Shown piece by piece: positions 1 to 9,887 of a stretch of 64,000 nt of DNA. Within the stretch, counting starts at the first letter, position 1, and each line of letters opens with the position of its first letter. The notes beneath the pieces are model-generated. The model did no database searches. It saw only the letters and a list, made by a program, of their open reading frames with translations, and was not told the DNA's origin. The stretch covers positions 1 to 64,000 of the forward strand of contig LMAJ01000002.1 of NCBI GenBank assembly GCA_001507425.1. Direction: 5' to 3'. The stretch is from Flavobacteriaceae bacterium CRH. GTDB taxonomy: Bacteria > Bacteroidota > Bacteroidia > Flavobacteriales > Flavobacteriaceae. Made by a program: the position numbers and the translations under genes.

Positions 1-16
1 ATTAAATCTTATTCTC

Positions 17-1304
<1,288 letters not shown>

Positions 1305-1323
1305 TTATTAGCAATCTGAGTAG

Positions 1324-1331
1324 TATATTTG
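1324..1331 (+). promoter_or_regulatory. Putative -7 promoter element for the AraC gene
   Basis: TATATTTG matches the Bacteroidota -7 consensus TAnnTTTG and lies 25 nt before the ATG at 1356. It overlaps the alternative TTG start at 1329, which argues for the downstream ATG. No clear -33 TTG at ideal spacing was found. Confidence 0.5.
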
Positions 1332-1355
1332 TATAGTTATTTAAATACGCATATT

Positions 1356-2252
1356 ATGGAACATTTTATAAAACTCGAAAAAATCGCTCAATACAATAAA
1401 TTGAAAGATGTTGAAACGCAGCATCCTTTGATAAGTGTTTTTGATAATGGTAAAACCAAAGCATTACCAAATCATACGCGCATGCATTTTGGTTTTTATG
1501 GAATATTTTTAAAAGCCGGAAATTGCGGCGAATTAAAATACGGACGTAATAATTATGATTATGATGATGGCACACTCGTTTTTGTTGGGCCCGGACAAGT
1601 TCTTGAAGTAAATAATCCCGAAAATTATCAACCAACGGGATATGCACTTTTGTTTCATCCTGATTTGATAAAAGGAACATCACTGGCAAAAAATATGAGC
1701 CAGTATTCGTTCTTTTCTTATGATTCGCATGAAGCGCTTCATTTATCTTTGAAAGAACAGCAAATTATAAAAGATTTGTTTCATAAACTAGAATATGAAT
1801 TAAGTCAGTCTATTGATAAACACAGCAAAAGCATTATAAGCAATAATATCGAATTGCTTTTAAATTATTGTGTTCGCTTTTATGACAGGCAATTTATAAC
1901 CCGGGAAAACATTAATACAGATGTTTTATCAAAATTTGAGAACTTGCTAAATGACTATTTTTCATCTCAAAATCCGCAAGATTCAGGTCTTCCGTCTGTT
2001 GGCTATTTTGCAGAGCGTTTGCATCTTTCTCCCAATTATTTTGGTGATTTAATTAAAAAAGAAACCGGAAAATCTCCTCAGGAACTTATTCAGTTAAAAT
2101 TAATTAATCTGGCCAAAGAAAGAATTTTCGATACTGATAAATCCATCAGTCAAATAGCATTTGAATTGGGTTTTAAATATCCGCAGCATTTTAATCGTAT
2201 GTTTAAAAAGAACACCGGTTATACTCCTGTAGAATATAGAAGTTTGAATTGA
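1356..2252 (+). CDS. AraC family transcriptional regulator
   Basis: DNA-binding regulator of 298 residues. The N-terminal half resembles a cupin-like effector-sensing domain. The last 95 or so residues hold the two helix-turn-helix motifs of AraC/XylS proteins: VGYFAERLHLSPNYFGDLIK, then ISQIAFELGFKYPQHFNRMF, ending in the typical GYTPVEYR. A TTG nine codons upstream (1329) is possible, but the ATG at 1356 is preferred because the -7 box overlaps the TTG. It is divergent from the aldo/keto reductase, which is its likely target. The inducer is unknown. Confidence 0.92.
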   Translation: MEHFIKLEKIAQYNKLKDVETQHPLISVFDNGKTKALPNHTRMHFGFYGIFLKAGNCGELKYGRNNYDYDDGTLVFVGPGQVLEVNNPENYQPTGYALLFHPDLIKGTSLAKNMSQYSFFSYDSHEALHLSLKEQQIIKDLFHKLEYELSQSIDKHSKSIISNNIELLLNYCVRFYDRQFITRENINTDVLSKFENLLNDYFSSQNPQDSGLPSVGYFAERLHLSPNYFGDLIKKETGKSPQELIQLKLINLAKERIFDTDKSISQIAFELGFKYPQHFNRMFKKNTGYTPVEYRSLN

Positions 2253-2263
2253 AAATTTTTTAT

Positions 2264-2471
2264 GTTTCAGGTTTCAGGTTTCAGGTTGAAATGAGAAATT
2301 AACCGCAAAGTTTGCAAAGTTTTTTCGCAAAGTTCGCAAAGCTAAATTTATGTAAAGCTTTGCGAACTTTGCGTTTTTATAATACTCAACTACAAAAAAA
2401 CTTAGCCGCTTTGCGGTAAAACCTGAAACCTGAAACCTGAAACCTGAAACGTGAAACGTGAAACCTGAAAC
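2264..2471. repeat. Nested inverted-repeat element
   Basis: Three inverted pairs are nested. Outer arms are runs of GTTTCAG (2264-2287) against CTGAAAC runs (2420-2471). A middle pair is AACCGCAAAG (2301-2310) against CTTTGCGGT (2409-2417). The inner arms are a perfect 18-bp pair, 2326-2343 with 2356-2373. It fills the space between two convergent genes, where it could fold into one long hairpin. The AACCGCAAAGTTCGCAAAG motif recurs near 37637. Confidence 0.85.
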
Positions 2472-2484
2472 TTTTTAAAATAAC

Positions 2485-2733
2485 CTATCTAAACAAAGTT
2501 ATCGTATCGGCAAGGTTTTCTTTAGTGATAAAATCTTTAATGAATTCCTGAACTTCATCTGTAGTACCTTTCGCTGTCTCAAAAGAATTGATGTGAAATT
2601 CATCATCCTGATCCAAAATATGTATTATTTCTGTATAGCCCTTTGAGATTAAACTACCTTTTAATTTAATTATATTAAACTGTTGATGACCATCTACCTC
2701 TTTTCGAACTTTTAGTTTTATAGCTTTTTCCAT
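2485..2733 (-). CDS. Small hypothetical protein
   Basis: An 82-residue soluble protein rich in Lys, Glu, Asp and Ile, with no signal peptide or membrane segment. Composition and length suggest a compact alpha/beta domain. I do not recognise the family. It is monocistronic, convergent with the AraC gene and separated from it by the nested inverted repeat. It is probably real because its codon use and hydrophobic pattern look protein-like, but nothing in the sequence gives a function. Confidence 0.6.
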   Translation of the reverse strand: MEKAIKLKVRKEVDGHQQFNIIKLKGSLISKGYTEIIHILDQDDEFHINSFETAKGTTDEVQEFIKDFITKENLADTITLFR

Positions 2734-3107
2734 AGTAAATATCTTTTAGATTAATAAGCCAATAATTAATTCAAATATAACTATTTATTAAATTCGCCTC
2801 ACTTCAAAACAAAAATATAAAATACTATTTATCAACATTTTAATAAACAATTTGAATGAATTTTCACAATTAAATTATCCTCAGAAAGCAGCGAAAAAAC
2901 AAGAGCTTTTAATAATTTGAAGTAACATATTATTACTTTTTTTTCAACTAACTCATTTTTGGCACAAAAAATCAGGCACAAAAAAAGAGCTGTTGGCAAA
3001 AACAGCTCTTGTAGGTTTTTCAAATAGAAATACAAGCTTACTAATTCATTATATTTAAAAATAAAAACTAAGTGAAAAACCGGTAATATTTTTGAACCAA
3101 ATCGATA
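2734..3107. other. Intergenic region with terminator
   Basis: No gene seen. It holds the terminator of the upstream M16 peptidase (minus strand) and, nearer 2734, AT-rich DNA expected to contain the promoter of the small hypothetical gene. Confidence 0.7.
2985..3010 (-). terminator. Rho-independent terminator of the M16 peptidase gene
   Basis: Perfect 10-bp stem AAGAGCTGTT / AACAGCTCTT with a 6-nt loop, followed by seven Ts on the minus strand. It lies 98 nt past the peptidase stop. The same stem terminates the second M16 gene at 57863-57892. Confidence 0.85.
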
Positions 3108-5924
3108 TTATTTTGACATCTTTTTAGTTTTAGATTTCATAATTACTTCAACCGTTTTTGGTGCTGCAAAAAACTGCTTCGCAAAAACTTTCAAATCTTC
3201 AGCATTTATTTCGTTCAGCGTTTTCTTGTAAATAACATCATCTTTAAATGCTTCGTTGTTCAGCATCATACTATTTAAATTACTCAGCCAAAATCCGTTA
3301 GACAAAACTTTTTCTGCTCTCGATTTTAATATCGTATTTTTAATCGATTGAATATCCTCTTCCTTCGGTTCTTTTTTCTGAATCAAATCGATTTGTTCGT
3401 AAACAATTTTTGTCAGCTTTTCTTCTTTTTCAGGATCACTGTCAAAGTTTATCGTCATCGAATATTCATCTTTTGGAAGTTTACTTGTTGATGATCCAAC
3501 GTTTACGCCATAACTTCCGCCCTCTTCCTCACGAATTAAATCCATGTATTTTTTAGATAATAATTCAGATAAAATATAGAGACAAAAACCGTTTTTATAG
3601 GTGTATGGAAATTGATTTACAAATTTGATGTAAACACTTGCCTTTGGAACATTCATTTCACGAACCAATAATTGTTTCGAAATTCCGTCAGCCGGTTCGA
3701 TATGATTGTCGGTGAAATTTTCTTTTTTATTGATGTCTGATGCAATGCTGCCAATATATTTTTCAATTAATGAAAGTGTGTTCTCCGGAAGATTTCCGGT
3801 AAAAACAAAAGTAAAATCAGAAGCGTTTTGAATTCTTTCTTTATAAATTTCCGATGCTTTTTCGAAACTCAATTGTTTTATAAATTCAGCATTAAAAAGC
3901 GGTATCCTTTTGTTATGATTTGAACTCAATTGCGAAATTGTATCCTGAAAAACTTTCGGATTTGTATTTAATGCATTTTCTAATGAATTATTAAAACCAG
4001 TCAGCATTCTGGAATAAGAATCTTTATCAAATCTCGGATGTTCGAAATACAGATAAAGCAATTGCATTAAAGTTTCGATATCTTTTTGATTGCTTGAGCC
4101 TTTAAATCCTTCTGTTAACTCTGTAATATATGGCTTAAGATTTACAATTTTTCCGTTGAGTTTATCCTGTAAATCAGTACTTTTAAAAGCACCTAAACCT
4201 GAACTTTCTACTAAACTAACTGCAATTTGCGAAGATGGAATATCCTCTGTTTTAACCAAAGAATTACCTCCTTTACTAAAAGCCGAAAACAAAACTTCAT
4301 CTTTTGCCAAAGTTGTTGGATATAAAATAATCTTTGCACCATTAGCTAAAACATAACCTTTTGCACCAGTGATTCCGGCAACAGCAAATTCTTTAGAAAC
4401 TGACGAACCTTTAAGTTCTTCTTTAATTAATGGTTCATCCGTATTGGTTTCGTTGTATTTTTCCAACGGCATTCCCTTTACTTCTTTTATGATATTTAAA
4501 TAATCATTTTTTGATGGATAAATAACGTCCGTTTTATCCGGACCTGTAACCGCTAAAACCATATTATCAGCAGTTTGAAGTTTTTTAACCGCCTCATTAA
4601 CTTCAGAAAGTGTAATCGTCTGCAATCTGTTTTTTATGTTCTCGTATTGTTTTTGAACACTTTCAAAAGGGGTTGCTTTCAAAAAATAATTCACTAATTC
4701 TTCAGACAATTCATCGCTGTTGATTTTGTCTTTATTTTGAAGTAAATTTTCGTAATAACTTACAGTACTTTCTTTGTTACGATCCAGTTCTTTCTGTGTA
4801 AATCCGTAGCGAACCGCTCGTTCTGTTTCGATCATCAATTCTTTGAAACCTGCTGCCGTTTTATTGTTTTTTGGAACAACATACAAACTGTAAGAGTCTG
4901 TTAATCTGGAAACTTCTGAAGCTCCGGTCGCCATATTAAGAACCGCAGTTTCATTATTTTGAATAAATTCCTGATAACGCCTGTTCATCATATCAGCACA
5001 TAACGAATTGATTAAATCTCTTCTAATCGTTTCGTTATTCTTTACTTTATCAAAATCCTTTTTAAAATAAAGAACAATCGAGGTTTCCTGAGCTTCTTTA
5101 TCTTTTGCCAGAACATATTCCATTTCTTTATTTTTAGGAACAGCAACATAATAACGTTCAGCAGCATTTTTAGGCATTTCTATGGTAGAGAAAAGAGCGA
5201 TGATTTTTTGTTCAACTTCTTTTACATCAACATCTCCAACTACAATAACCGATTGTAAATCCGGGCGATACCATTTTTTATAATAATCTCTAAGCACCTT
5301 ATAATCAAATTTATTGATGATGTTTAAATCTCCAATAACATCTCGTTTGGCATATTTAGAACCTTTATACAAGATTTTATCTGTTTCTAAACGCAATCTG
5401 AAATCAGAATCACGTCTTGTTCTCCACTCTTCCCTGATCACGCCTCGTTCTGCATCAATTTCAGTATCTTTTAAAGAAAGAAAACCCGACCAATCGTGCA
5501 ATACCAAAAGACAGGAATCTACCAATTTAGCATCTGTTGATGGCACATTGCTTAAATTATAAACCGTTTGATCCTGAGCTGTATAAGCGTTAATATCGGC
5601 GCCAAAACGAACTCCTTTTTTCTCCAGCATATCGATAATACCTTTTCCTTCAAAGTTTTGAGTTCCATTAAAAGCCATATGTTCCAGGAAATGCGCCAAA
5701 CCGTTTTGATCGTCATTTTCTAAAATTGCACCCACATTTTGGGCAAAATAAAAGCTCACACGATCCTTTGGCCATTCGTTATGAAGTACATAATACTTCA
5801 TTCCGTTTTTTAATGTTCCCGAAGCTACTTCTTCGTTTAACGGAATCGTAGTAGAAAATTGCGCATTACTTTTTAATCCGATGAGAAGAATAAAAAGCAG
5901 GTATTTTGATTGAAAAATTTTCAT
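3108..5924 (-). CDS. M16 family zinc metallopeptidase (pitrilysin/insulinase-like)
   Basis: Exported two-domain peptidase of 938 residues. A Sec signal peptide ends near SNAQ (residue 22). The inverted zinc motif HFLEH is at 78-82 (His78, Glu81, His82), and an ExxxIxxE segment (159-166) supplies the probable third ligand. The C-terminal half repeats the M16 fold without HxxEH, as in full-length family members. It likely degrades peptides in the periplasm or at the envelope. It is the last gene of the SusCD locus on this strand, after the DsbD-like gene, separated by a 242-nt gap holding dispersed repeats. A similar protein is encoded at 57954-60746. Confidence 0.92.
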   Translation of the reverse strand: MKIFQSKYLLFILLIGLKSNAQFSTTIPLNEEVASGTLKNGMKYYVLHNEWPKDRVSFYFAQNVGAILENDDQNGLAHFLEHMAFNGTQNFEGKGIIDMLEKKGVRFGADINAYTAQDQTVYNLSNVPSTDAKLVDSCLLVLHDWSGFLSLKDTEIDAERGVIREEWRTRRDSDFRLRLETDKILYKGSKYAKRDVIGDLNIINKFDYKVLRDYYKKWYRPDLQSVIVVGDVDVKEVEQKIIALFSTIEMPKNAAERYYVAVPKNKEMEYVLAKDKEAQETSIVLYFKKDFDKVKNNETIRRDLINSLCADMMNRRYQEFIQNNETAVLNMATGASEVSRLTDSYSLYVVPKNNKTAAGFKELMIETERAVRYGFTQKELDRNKESTVSYYENLLQNKDKINSDELSEELVNYFLKATPFESVQKQYENIKNRLQTITLSEVNEAVKKLQTADNMVLAVTGPDKTDVIYPSKNDYLNIIKEVKGMPLEKYNETNTDEPLIKEELKGSSVSKEFAVAGITGAKGYVLANGAKIILYPTTLAKDEVLFSAFSKGGNSLVKTEDIPSSQIAVSLVESSGLGAFKSTDLQDKLNGKIVNLKPYITELTEGFKGSSNQKDIETLMQLLYLYFEHPRFDKDSYSRMLTGFNNSLENALNTNPKVFQDTISQLSSNHNKRIPLFNAEFIKQLSFEKASEIYKERIQNASDFTFVFTGNLPENTLSLIEKYIGSIASDINKKENFTDNHIEPADGISKQLLVREMNVPKASVYIKFVNQFPYTYKNGFCLYILSELLSKKYMDLIREEEGGSYGVNVGSSTSKLPKDEYSMTINFDSDPEKEEKLTKIVYEQIDLIQKKEPKEEDIQSIKNTILKSRAEKVLSNGFWLSNLNSMMLNNEAFKDDVIYKKTLNEINAEDLKVFAKQFFAAPKTVEVIMKSKTKKMSK

Positions 5925-5976
5925 TTGATATTTTTATTTTTTTTGATTCTTTGCTTTTGATTGAATATAAATTTCT

Positions 5977-5993
5977 AACACATAGAAACATAG
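5977..5993. repeat. 17-bp dispersed repeat (AACACATAGAAACATAG)
   Basis: An exact 17-bp copy recurs at 60775-60791, 62114-62130 and, inverted, at 60907-60923. This copy lies 53 bp upstream of the first M16 peptidase gene. The 60775 copy lies 29 bp upstream of the second. Confidence 0.8.
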
Positions 5994-6020
5994 ATCAAAT
6001 AATCCTGAAAGGAACTCTAC

Positions 6021-6130
6021 AATCTTGTCATCCTGACGAAGGAAGGATCGCACTAGAAACTCCATACAGTAATTCGCTAATCTTTGTCGAGTCTCGTGTG
6101 TGATCCTTCGTTCCTCAGGATGACAAGATT
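6021..6130. repeat. Long inverted repeat, family A
   Basis: Imperfect 33-bp arms 6021-6053 and 6098-6130 (AATCTTGTCATCCTGA against TCAGGATGACAAGATT at the outer ends) flank about 44 bp. The arms contain GGAAGGATC / GATCCTTCG. A second copy with nearly the same arms is at 8231-8330. It sits between the DsbD-like and M16 genes. Confidence 0.88.
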
Positions 6131-6166
6131 ATAGTCGCAAAAAAATTATGCCTGACAACTATTAAA

Positions 6167-8191
6167 TTACTTTTTAAAATTTCCAACCCCTTCTTTCAAC
6201 CAATTCGTATAAAACGTAATATCGGGATTATAAGCGGTTGGCTGATTCAGGTTTTCGCCTTTATGATCGATTAAAACATAATACGGCTGCGCGTTGGTTT
6301 TGTATTTCAGAATTTGAAATTCACTCCATTTCTGACCAATATATTTTAATTTCTTCCCGGATATTTTTGAAATAATTTGTTCGTTTTCTGCAAGTGGCCT
6401 TTTATCATCTACATATAAAGAAATCACGATTACATCCTTTTTTAATTGCGATAAAACTTGTGGATCAGGCCAAACCCTTTCTTCCATTTTACGGCAGTTT
6501 ACGCAGGCAAATCCTGTAAAATCTAACATTACGGGTTTCTTTACTTTTTTGGCGTAAGCCATTCCTGTTTCATAATCACGGAAAACTATTATTCCCTGAG
6601 GGCCTTCTTCTGCACCTTCCGGTAAAATTTCAGCGGTGTTCGTTGCTGTTGCCGACATTCCGATTCCGTTTGGCGATTCGCTGTATTGTTTTGGTGGAGG
6701 AAATCCGCTGATCCATTGCAGCGGTGCGCCCCATAATCCCGGAATTAAATAAATAGTGAAAGCCAAAACAACGATTCCAAAACTTAACCTTCCAACAGAA
6801 AGATGCGTTACTGGCGAATCATGCGAAAGCTGAATTTTTCCAAATAAATACAAAGTCAAAGCAGCAAAAATGGCAATCCAAATGGCTAAAAATGTTTCTC
6901 TTTCAAGTAAATGCAATTGCAAAACCAAATCTGCATTTGATAAAAATTTGAAGGCCAAAGCCAATTCTAAAAAGCCTAAAACTACTTTTACTGAGTTTAA
7001 CCATCCGCCCGATTTTGGCAATGAATTCATCCAGCCCGGAAATGCGGCAAAAAGTGTAAATGGCAAAGCAATTGCCAATGAAAACCCAAACATTCCGATT
7101 ATTGGCGCTAAACCTCCCTGACTTGCGGACTGAACTAATAATGTTCCAACAATTGGTCCTGTGCACGAAAAGGAAACAATTGCCAAAGCCAAGGCCATAA
7201 AAAAGATACCGATTATGCCGCTTTTTTGAGAGTTATTATCGACTTTGGTTAACCATGAACTTGGTAAAACAATCTCGAAAGCACCCAAAAATGAAATTGC
7301 AAAAACAACCAATAATCCGAAGAAAATTAAATTGAAGATAACATTTGTTGCCAAAGCATTTAAGGCATCGGCTCCAAAAATTGTCGTTACCAATGTTCCT
7401 AAAGCCACATAAATAATGATGATAAAAAAGCCGTATAGCAAGGCATTCTTGATCCCGGCTGCTTTATTTTTACTTTGTTTGGTAAAAAAACTAACTGTCA
7501 TGGGTATCATCGGAAAAACGCAAGGTGTTAACAGCGCTGCTAAACCTCCTAAAAAGCTCAAAATAAACACACTCCAAATATTTTGCTCTTTTGGTTCTGT
7601 CGTATTTTTTACAGCTGCAATATCTTTTTTCATTTCTGTTTTTACCGGAACTGTTGCCGCAATTGTATCTTCTTTTGCAACTGCAATTGTATCGGTTTTT
7701 CCAGTTTCTGCAATAACTTTAGCTTGTTCTTTTAACGAGCTTTTCGGGATTTCAAAAACAAAATCTCTTTCGCTTGGCGGTAAACAGCTTTGATCGTTGC
7801 AAACCATAAATTCGATTGTTGCATTTACACGAAATGCGTCGCTATTTTTTCGTTCTATTTTTTGAGTAAAAACGGCTTTGGTTTCAAAAAACTTAATTCT
7901 AATTCCAAAAACAGGATCGTCGACTTCATGACCATTTGGCTCAATTACACGGCCTTTTGCTGTATAATTTTTAGATTTTACGAATTTAAAACTTGTTGGC
8001 ATTGGTCCGTTTGCAGGAACTTTTTGCGAATACATATGCCAGCCGACTTCAATTTGAGCTGCAATACTTAGCTCATAAGTAGTGTTATCAAGTTGTTTTA
8101 CAGCCGTTTTAAACGATACCGGATCGTAAATTTGAGCAGTAAGATTCTGTATCGCAAAGAAAATTGCGATAATCAAGACTATTTTTTTCAT
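6167..8191 (-). CDS. DsbD-like thiol:disulfide interchange protein
   Basis: Inner-membrane reductase of 674 residues that moves electrons from cytosolic thioredoxin to periplasmic thiols. In order: signal peptide ending at LTAQ, an N-terminal periplasmic DsbD-type immunoglobulin-like domain (about 25-150), a Lys/Glu/Thr linker, a multi-helix transmembrane domain (about 205-510), and a C-terminal thioredoxin fold. Membrane cysteines are Cys224 (TPCVFPMIP) and Cys343 (SCTGPIVG), spaced like the E. coli pair. The C-terminal active site is Cys563-V-N-Cys566. It would supply reducing power to the TlpA-like proteins nearby. It is flanked on both sides by family A inverted repeats. Confidence 0.93.
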   Translation of the reverse strand: MKKIVLIIAIFFAIQNLTAQIYDPVSFKTAVKQLDNTTYELSIAAQIEVGWHMYSQKVPANGPMPTSFKFVKSKNYTAKGRVIEPNGHEVDDPVFGIRIKFFETKAVFTQKIERKNSDAFRVNATIEFMVCNDQSCLPPSERDFVFEIPKSSLKEQAKVIAETGKTDTIAVAKEDTIAATVPVKTEMKKDIAAVKNTTEPKEQNIWSVFILSFLGGLAALLTPCVFPMIPMTVSFFTKQSKNKAAGIKNALLYGFFIIIIYVALGTLVTTIFGADALNALATNVIFNLIFFGLLVVFAISFLGAFEIVLPSSWLTKVDNNSQKSGIIGIFFMALALAIVSFSCTGPIVGTLLVQSASQGGLAPIIGMFGFSLAIALPFTLFAAFPGWMNSLPKSGGWLNSVKVVLGFLELALAFKFLSNADLVLQLHLLERETFLAIWIAIFAALTLYLFGKIQLSHDSPVTHLSVGRLSFGIVVLAFTIYLIPGLWGAPLQWISGFPPPKQYSESPNGIGMSATATNTAEILPEGAEEGPQGIIVFRDYETGMAYAKKVKKPVMLDFTGFACVNCRKMEERVWPDPQVLSQLKKDVIVISLYVDDKRPLAENEQIISKISGKKLKYIGQKWSEFQILKYKTNAQPYYVLIDHKGENLNQPTAYNPDITFYTNWLKEGVGNFKK

Positions 8192-8230
8192 AATAATAGA
8201 AGTTTGCTGAGTTTGATTTTAGATTGTTTT

Positions 8231-8330
8231 TGTCATCCTGACGGAGGAAGGATCACACTAGAAACTCGATATAGATTGTCGATTTAGATTGTGGATTATC
8301 GTGTGTGATCCTTCGTTCCTCAGGATGACA
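8231..8330. repeat. Long inverted repeat, family A (second copy)
   Basis: Arms 8231-8258 and 8302-8330 (TGTCATCCTGACGGAGGAAG against CTTCGTTCCTCAGGATGACA, outer parts) are nearly the same as those of the 6021-6130 copy, including GGATCACACTAGAAACTC next to the left arm. The central spacer differs. Confidence 0.88.
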
Positions 8331-8340
8331 AACCAGAGGT

Positions 8341-8408
8341 TGTCATGCTGAGCGGAGTCGAAGCCCGCGTGCCAATTGGAGCGCCCTTCGACTTCGCTCA
8401 GGGTGACA
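8341..8408. repeat. Inverted repeat, family B
   Basis: Arms 8341-8363 and 8386-8408 match at 20 of 23 positions (TGTCATGCTGAGCGGAGTCG against CGACTTCGCTCAGGGTGACA, outer parts). It lies directly beside the family A copy. A degenerate fragment of similar sequence (GTCGAAGTCGAAG and CTTCGCTCCGGA) is seen near 19270-19320. Confidence 0.85.
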
Positions 8409-8426
8409 TTGCGAGTATCAATGATA

Positions 8427-8465
8427 TTCATCTTTGTCAAAGTTTTAAACTTTGACAAAGATGAA
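8427..8465. terminator. Perfect 19-bp hairpin past the hydrolase gene
   Basis: Arms 8427-8445 and 8447-8465 pair perfectly (TTCATCTTTGTCAAAGTTT with AAACTTTGACAAAGATGAA). It lies 9 nt past the hydrolase stop, a terminator position, but lacks a clean T-run. A related hairpin with CAAAGTTTAAAA character sits past the second M16 gene at 57915-57947, so it may be a mobile repeat family used as a terminator. Confidence 0.6.
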
Positions 8466-8473
8466 ATGCAGCA

Positions 8474-9865
8474 TTATTTTTTATAACGAGCCAAAATCCA
8501 TTTTGAAATATCATCGAGAACTTCTGGTGCAAAAACTTCGTCTAATTCTTTGACTTCACTTTGTTTACAAGTTATACAATGCTGATACATATGGTTTAAT
8601 CCCGGATAAATCGTGGTGGTAAGATCTTTTGTTTTAAGATATTTTTTAAACGAATTTATATTTTCTACTGCCGGAACCTGAATGTCTTTGTCTCCGTTTG
8701 CAATCATTACTGGAATTGTAATTTTTGGCAGATAATCCTCGGGATTGTAATGAATGGTGTAACGATACCATTTTCTGTCTGCATCTTTAGAATATCGGTA
8801 TAAAAAAGTCTGATCGCGTCCGTCCCATAATTGCACTTTTTTCAGGATAACAGAATCTTGTTTCTGCATCCAGATTTTCATTTTTTCTTCGATTACAGGT
8901 TTTGCAGATTCATCGTCTTTTGTATCGTAAACTGCTTTGAAAAGGATATTGTACAACTCCATTTGTTTGCCAACTACTTCATCTGTAAAATTATAACTTT
9001 TAAGAATCGCCGTATTTTGCAGGTTTAGCATTTCTAATCCGCTTACTCCCACTCCGGACAAACTGATCATGAATTTTACATCTTTGTTTCTCGAACTTAC
9101 AATAGATGCAATCATACCGCCTTCGCTGTGTCCGATTAAACCAATATGTGACGCATCGACGTTTTTATCGCTTTTTAAATAAGCAATTTCTTCCTCAATA
9201 TCATCTGCAAAATCCCCGGTTGTAGCGTTTTCAAAATCTCCGGTTGTTTTACCAAATCCGCGATCGTCTACGCGTAGAGAAGCGATTCCGTTTCGTGCCA
9301 GATAATCGGCTAAAACAGTGAACGATTCTCTTCCCATAAAGGTATAATTGCGATCGTGTTGTCCGGTTCCTGAAATTAAAATAGCCAATGGATATTTCTT
9401 TTTGTTCTTGGGAGTTGTCAATGTTGCGCCATAAGTTAGTTTGGTGTTTTTCCCTGAAAAGGTAAAATCCTTAACTTCATACGGATATGGTTTTTGCGGA
9501 TGTTGTGCGAAAAACAATGGTTCAGCGCTGGTTTGTTTGTTTAAAATAACAGCTGCATTTGGAATTGAATAATTATTAAAAATTCCTTTCAGCGCCGTTT
9601 TATCCTCATTGTATTTTCCTTTAAAAGAAAAACCATACATTTCATTTTTAAATGAAACACTATCTGAAACAATTTTTACTGCTACCTTGGTTTTTGTTTC
9701 TAATTCAGGAATATTCAATAAAAGAGAATCCAGGTTTTTGCTATTCAAATCGCCGGACAAAATAATTCTATAAGAATGATATTGTCCTTGCCAGATGGTT
9801 TGTGAAAAACCAATCTGACAGCACAATACTAAAATACTGAGATATAAAAAATTAACAATTTTCAT
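8474..9865 (-). CDS. Secreted alpha/beta hydrolase
   Basis: Exported serine hydrolase of 463 residues. The signal peptide ends at GFSQ. A beta-rich N-terminal region of about 130 residues precedes the alpha/beta hydrolase fold. The oxyanion segment is LISGTGQHDRNY, the nucleophile elbow is GHSEGG with Ser247, the acid is probably Asp394 (NGDKDIQVP) and the base His425 (GLNHMYQH). It resembles acyl- or dipeptidyl-type S9/S15-like hydrolases; the substrate is unknown. It starts 22 nt after the TlpA-like gene, so the two are probably cotranscribed in the SusCD locus, where an esterase or peptidase would fit. Confidence 0.88.
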   Translation of the reverse strand: MKIVNFLYLSILVLCCQIGFSQTIWQGQYHSYRIILSGDLNSKNLDSLLLNIPELETKTKVAVKIVSDSVSFKNEMYGFSFKGKYNEDKTALKGIFNNYSIPNAAVILNKQTSAEPLFFAQHPQKPYPYEVKDFTFSGKNTKLTYGATLTTPKNKKKYPLAILISGTGQHDRNYTFMGRESFTVLADYLARNGIASLRVDDRGFGKTTGDFENATTGDFADDIEEEIAYLKSDKNVDASHIGLIGHSEGGMIASIVSSRNKDVKFMISLSGVGVSGLEMLNLQNTAILKSYNFTDEVVGKQMELYNILFKAVYDTKDDESAKPVIEEKMKIWMQKQDSVILKKVQLWDGRDQTFLYRYSKDADRKWYRYTIHYNPEDYLPKITIPVMIANGDKDIQVPAVENINSFKKYLKTKDLTTTIYPGLNHMYQHCITCKQSEVKELDEVFAPEVLDDISKWILARYKK

Positions 9866-9887
9866 TTTCTAACCTTTTTTAACTAAA

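Noticed and set aside
2832..3035. Minus-strand open frame of 67 codons
   Set aside because: It contains the terminator hairpin of the M16 peptidase gene and has an implausible composition.
8258..8458. Minus-strand open frame between the DsbD-like and hydrolase genes
   Set aside because: It lies wholly in stacked inverted repeats of families A and B, so coding is unlikely.
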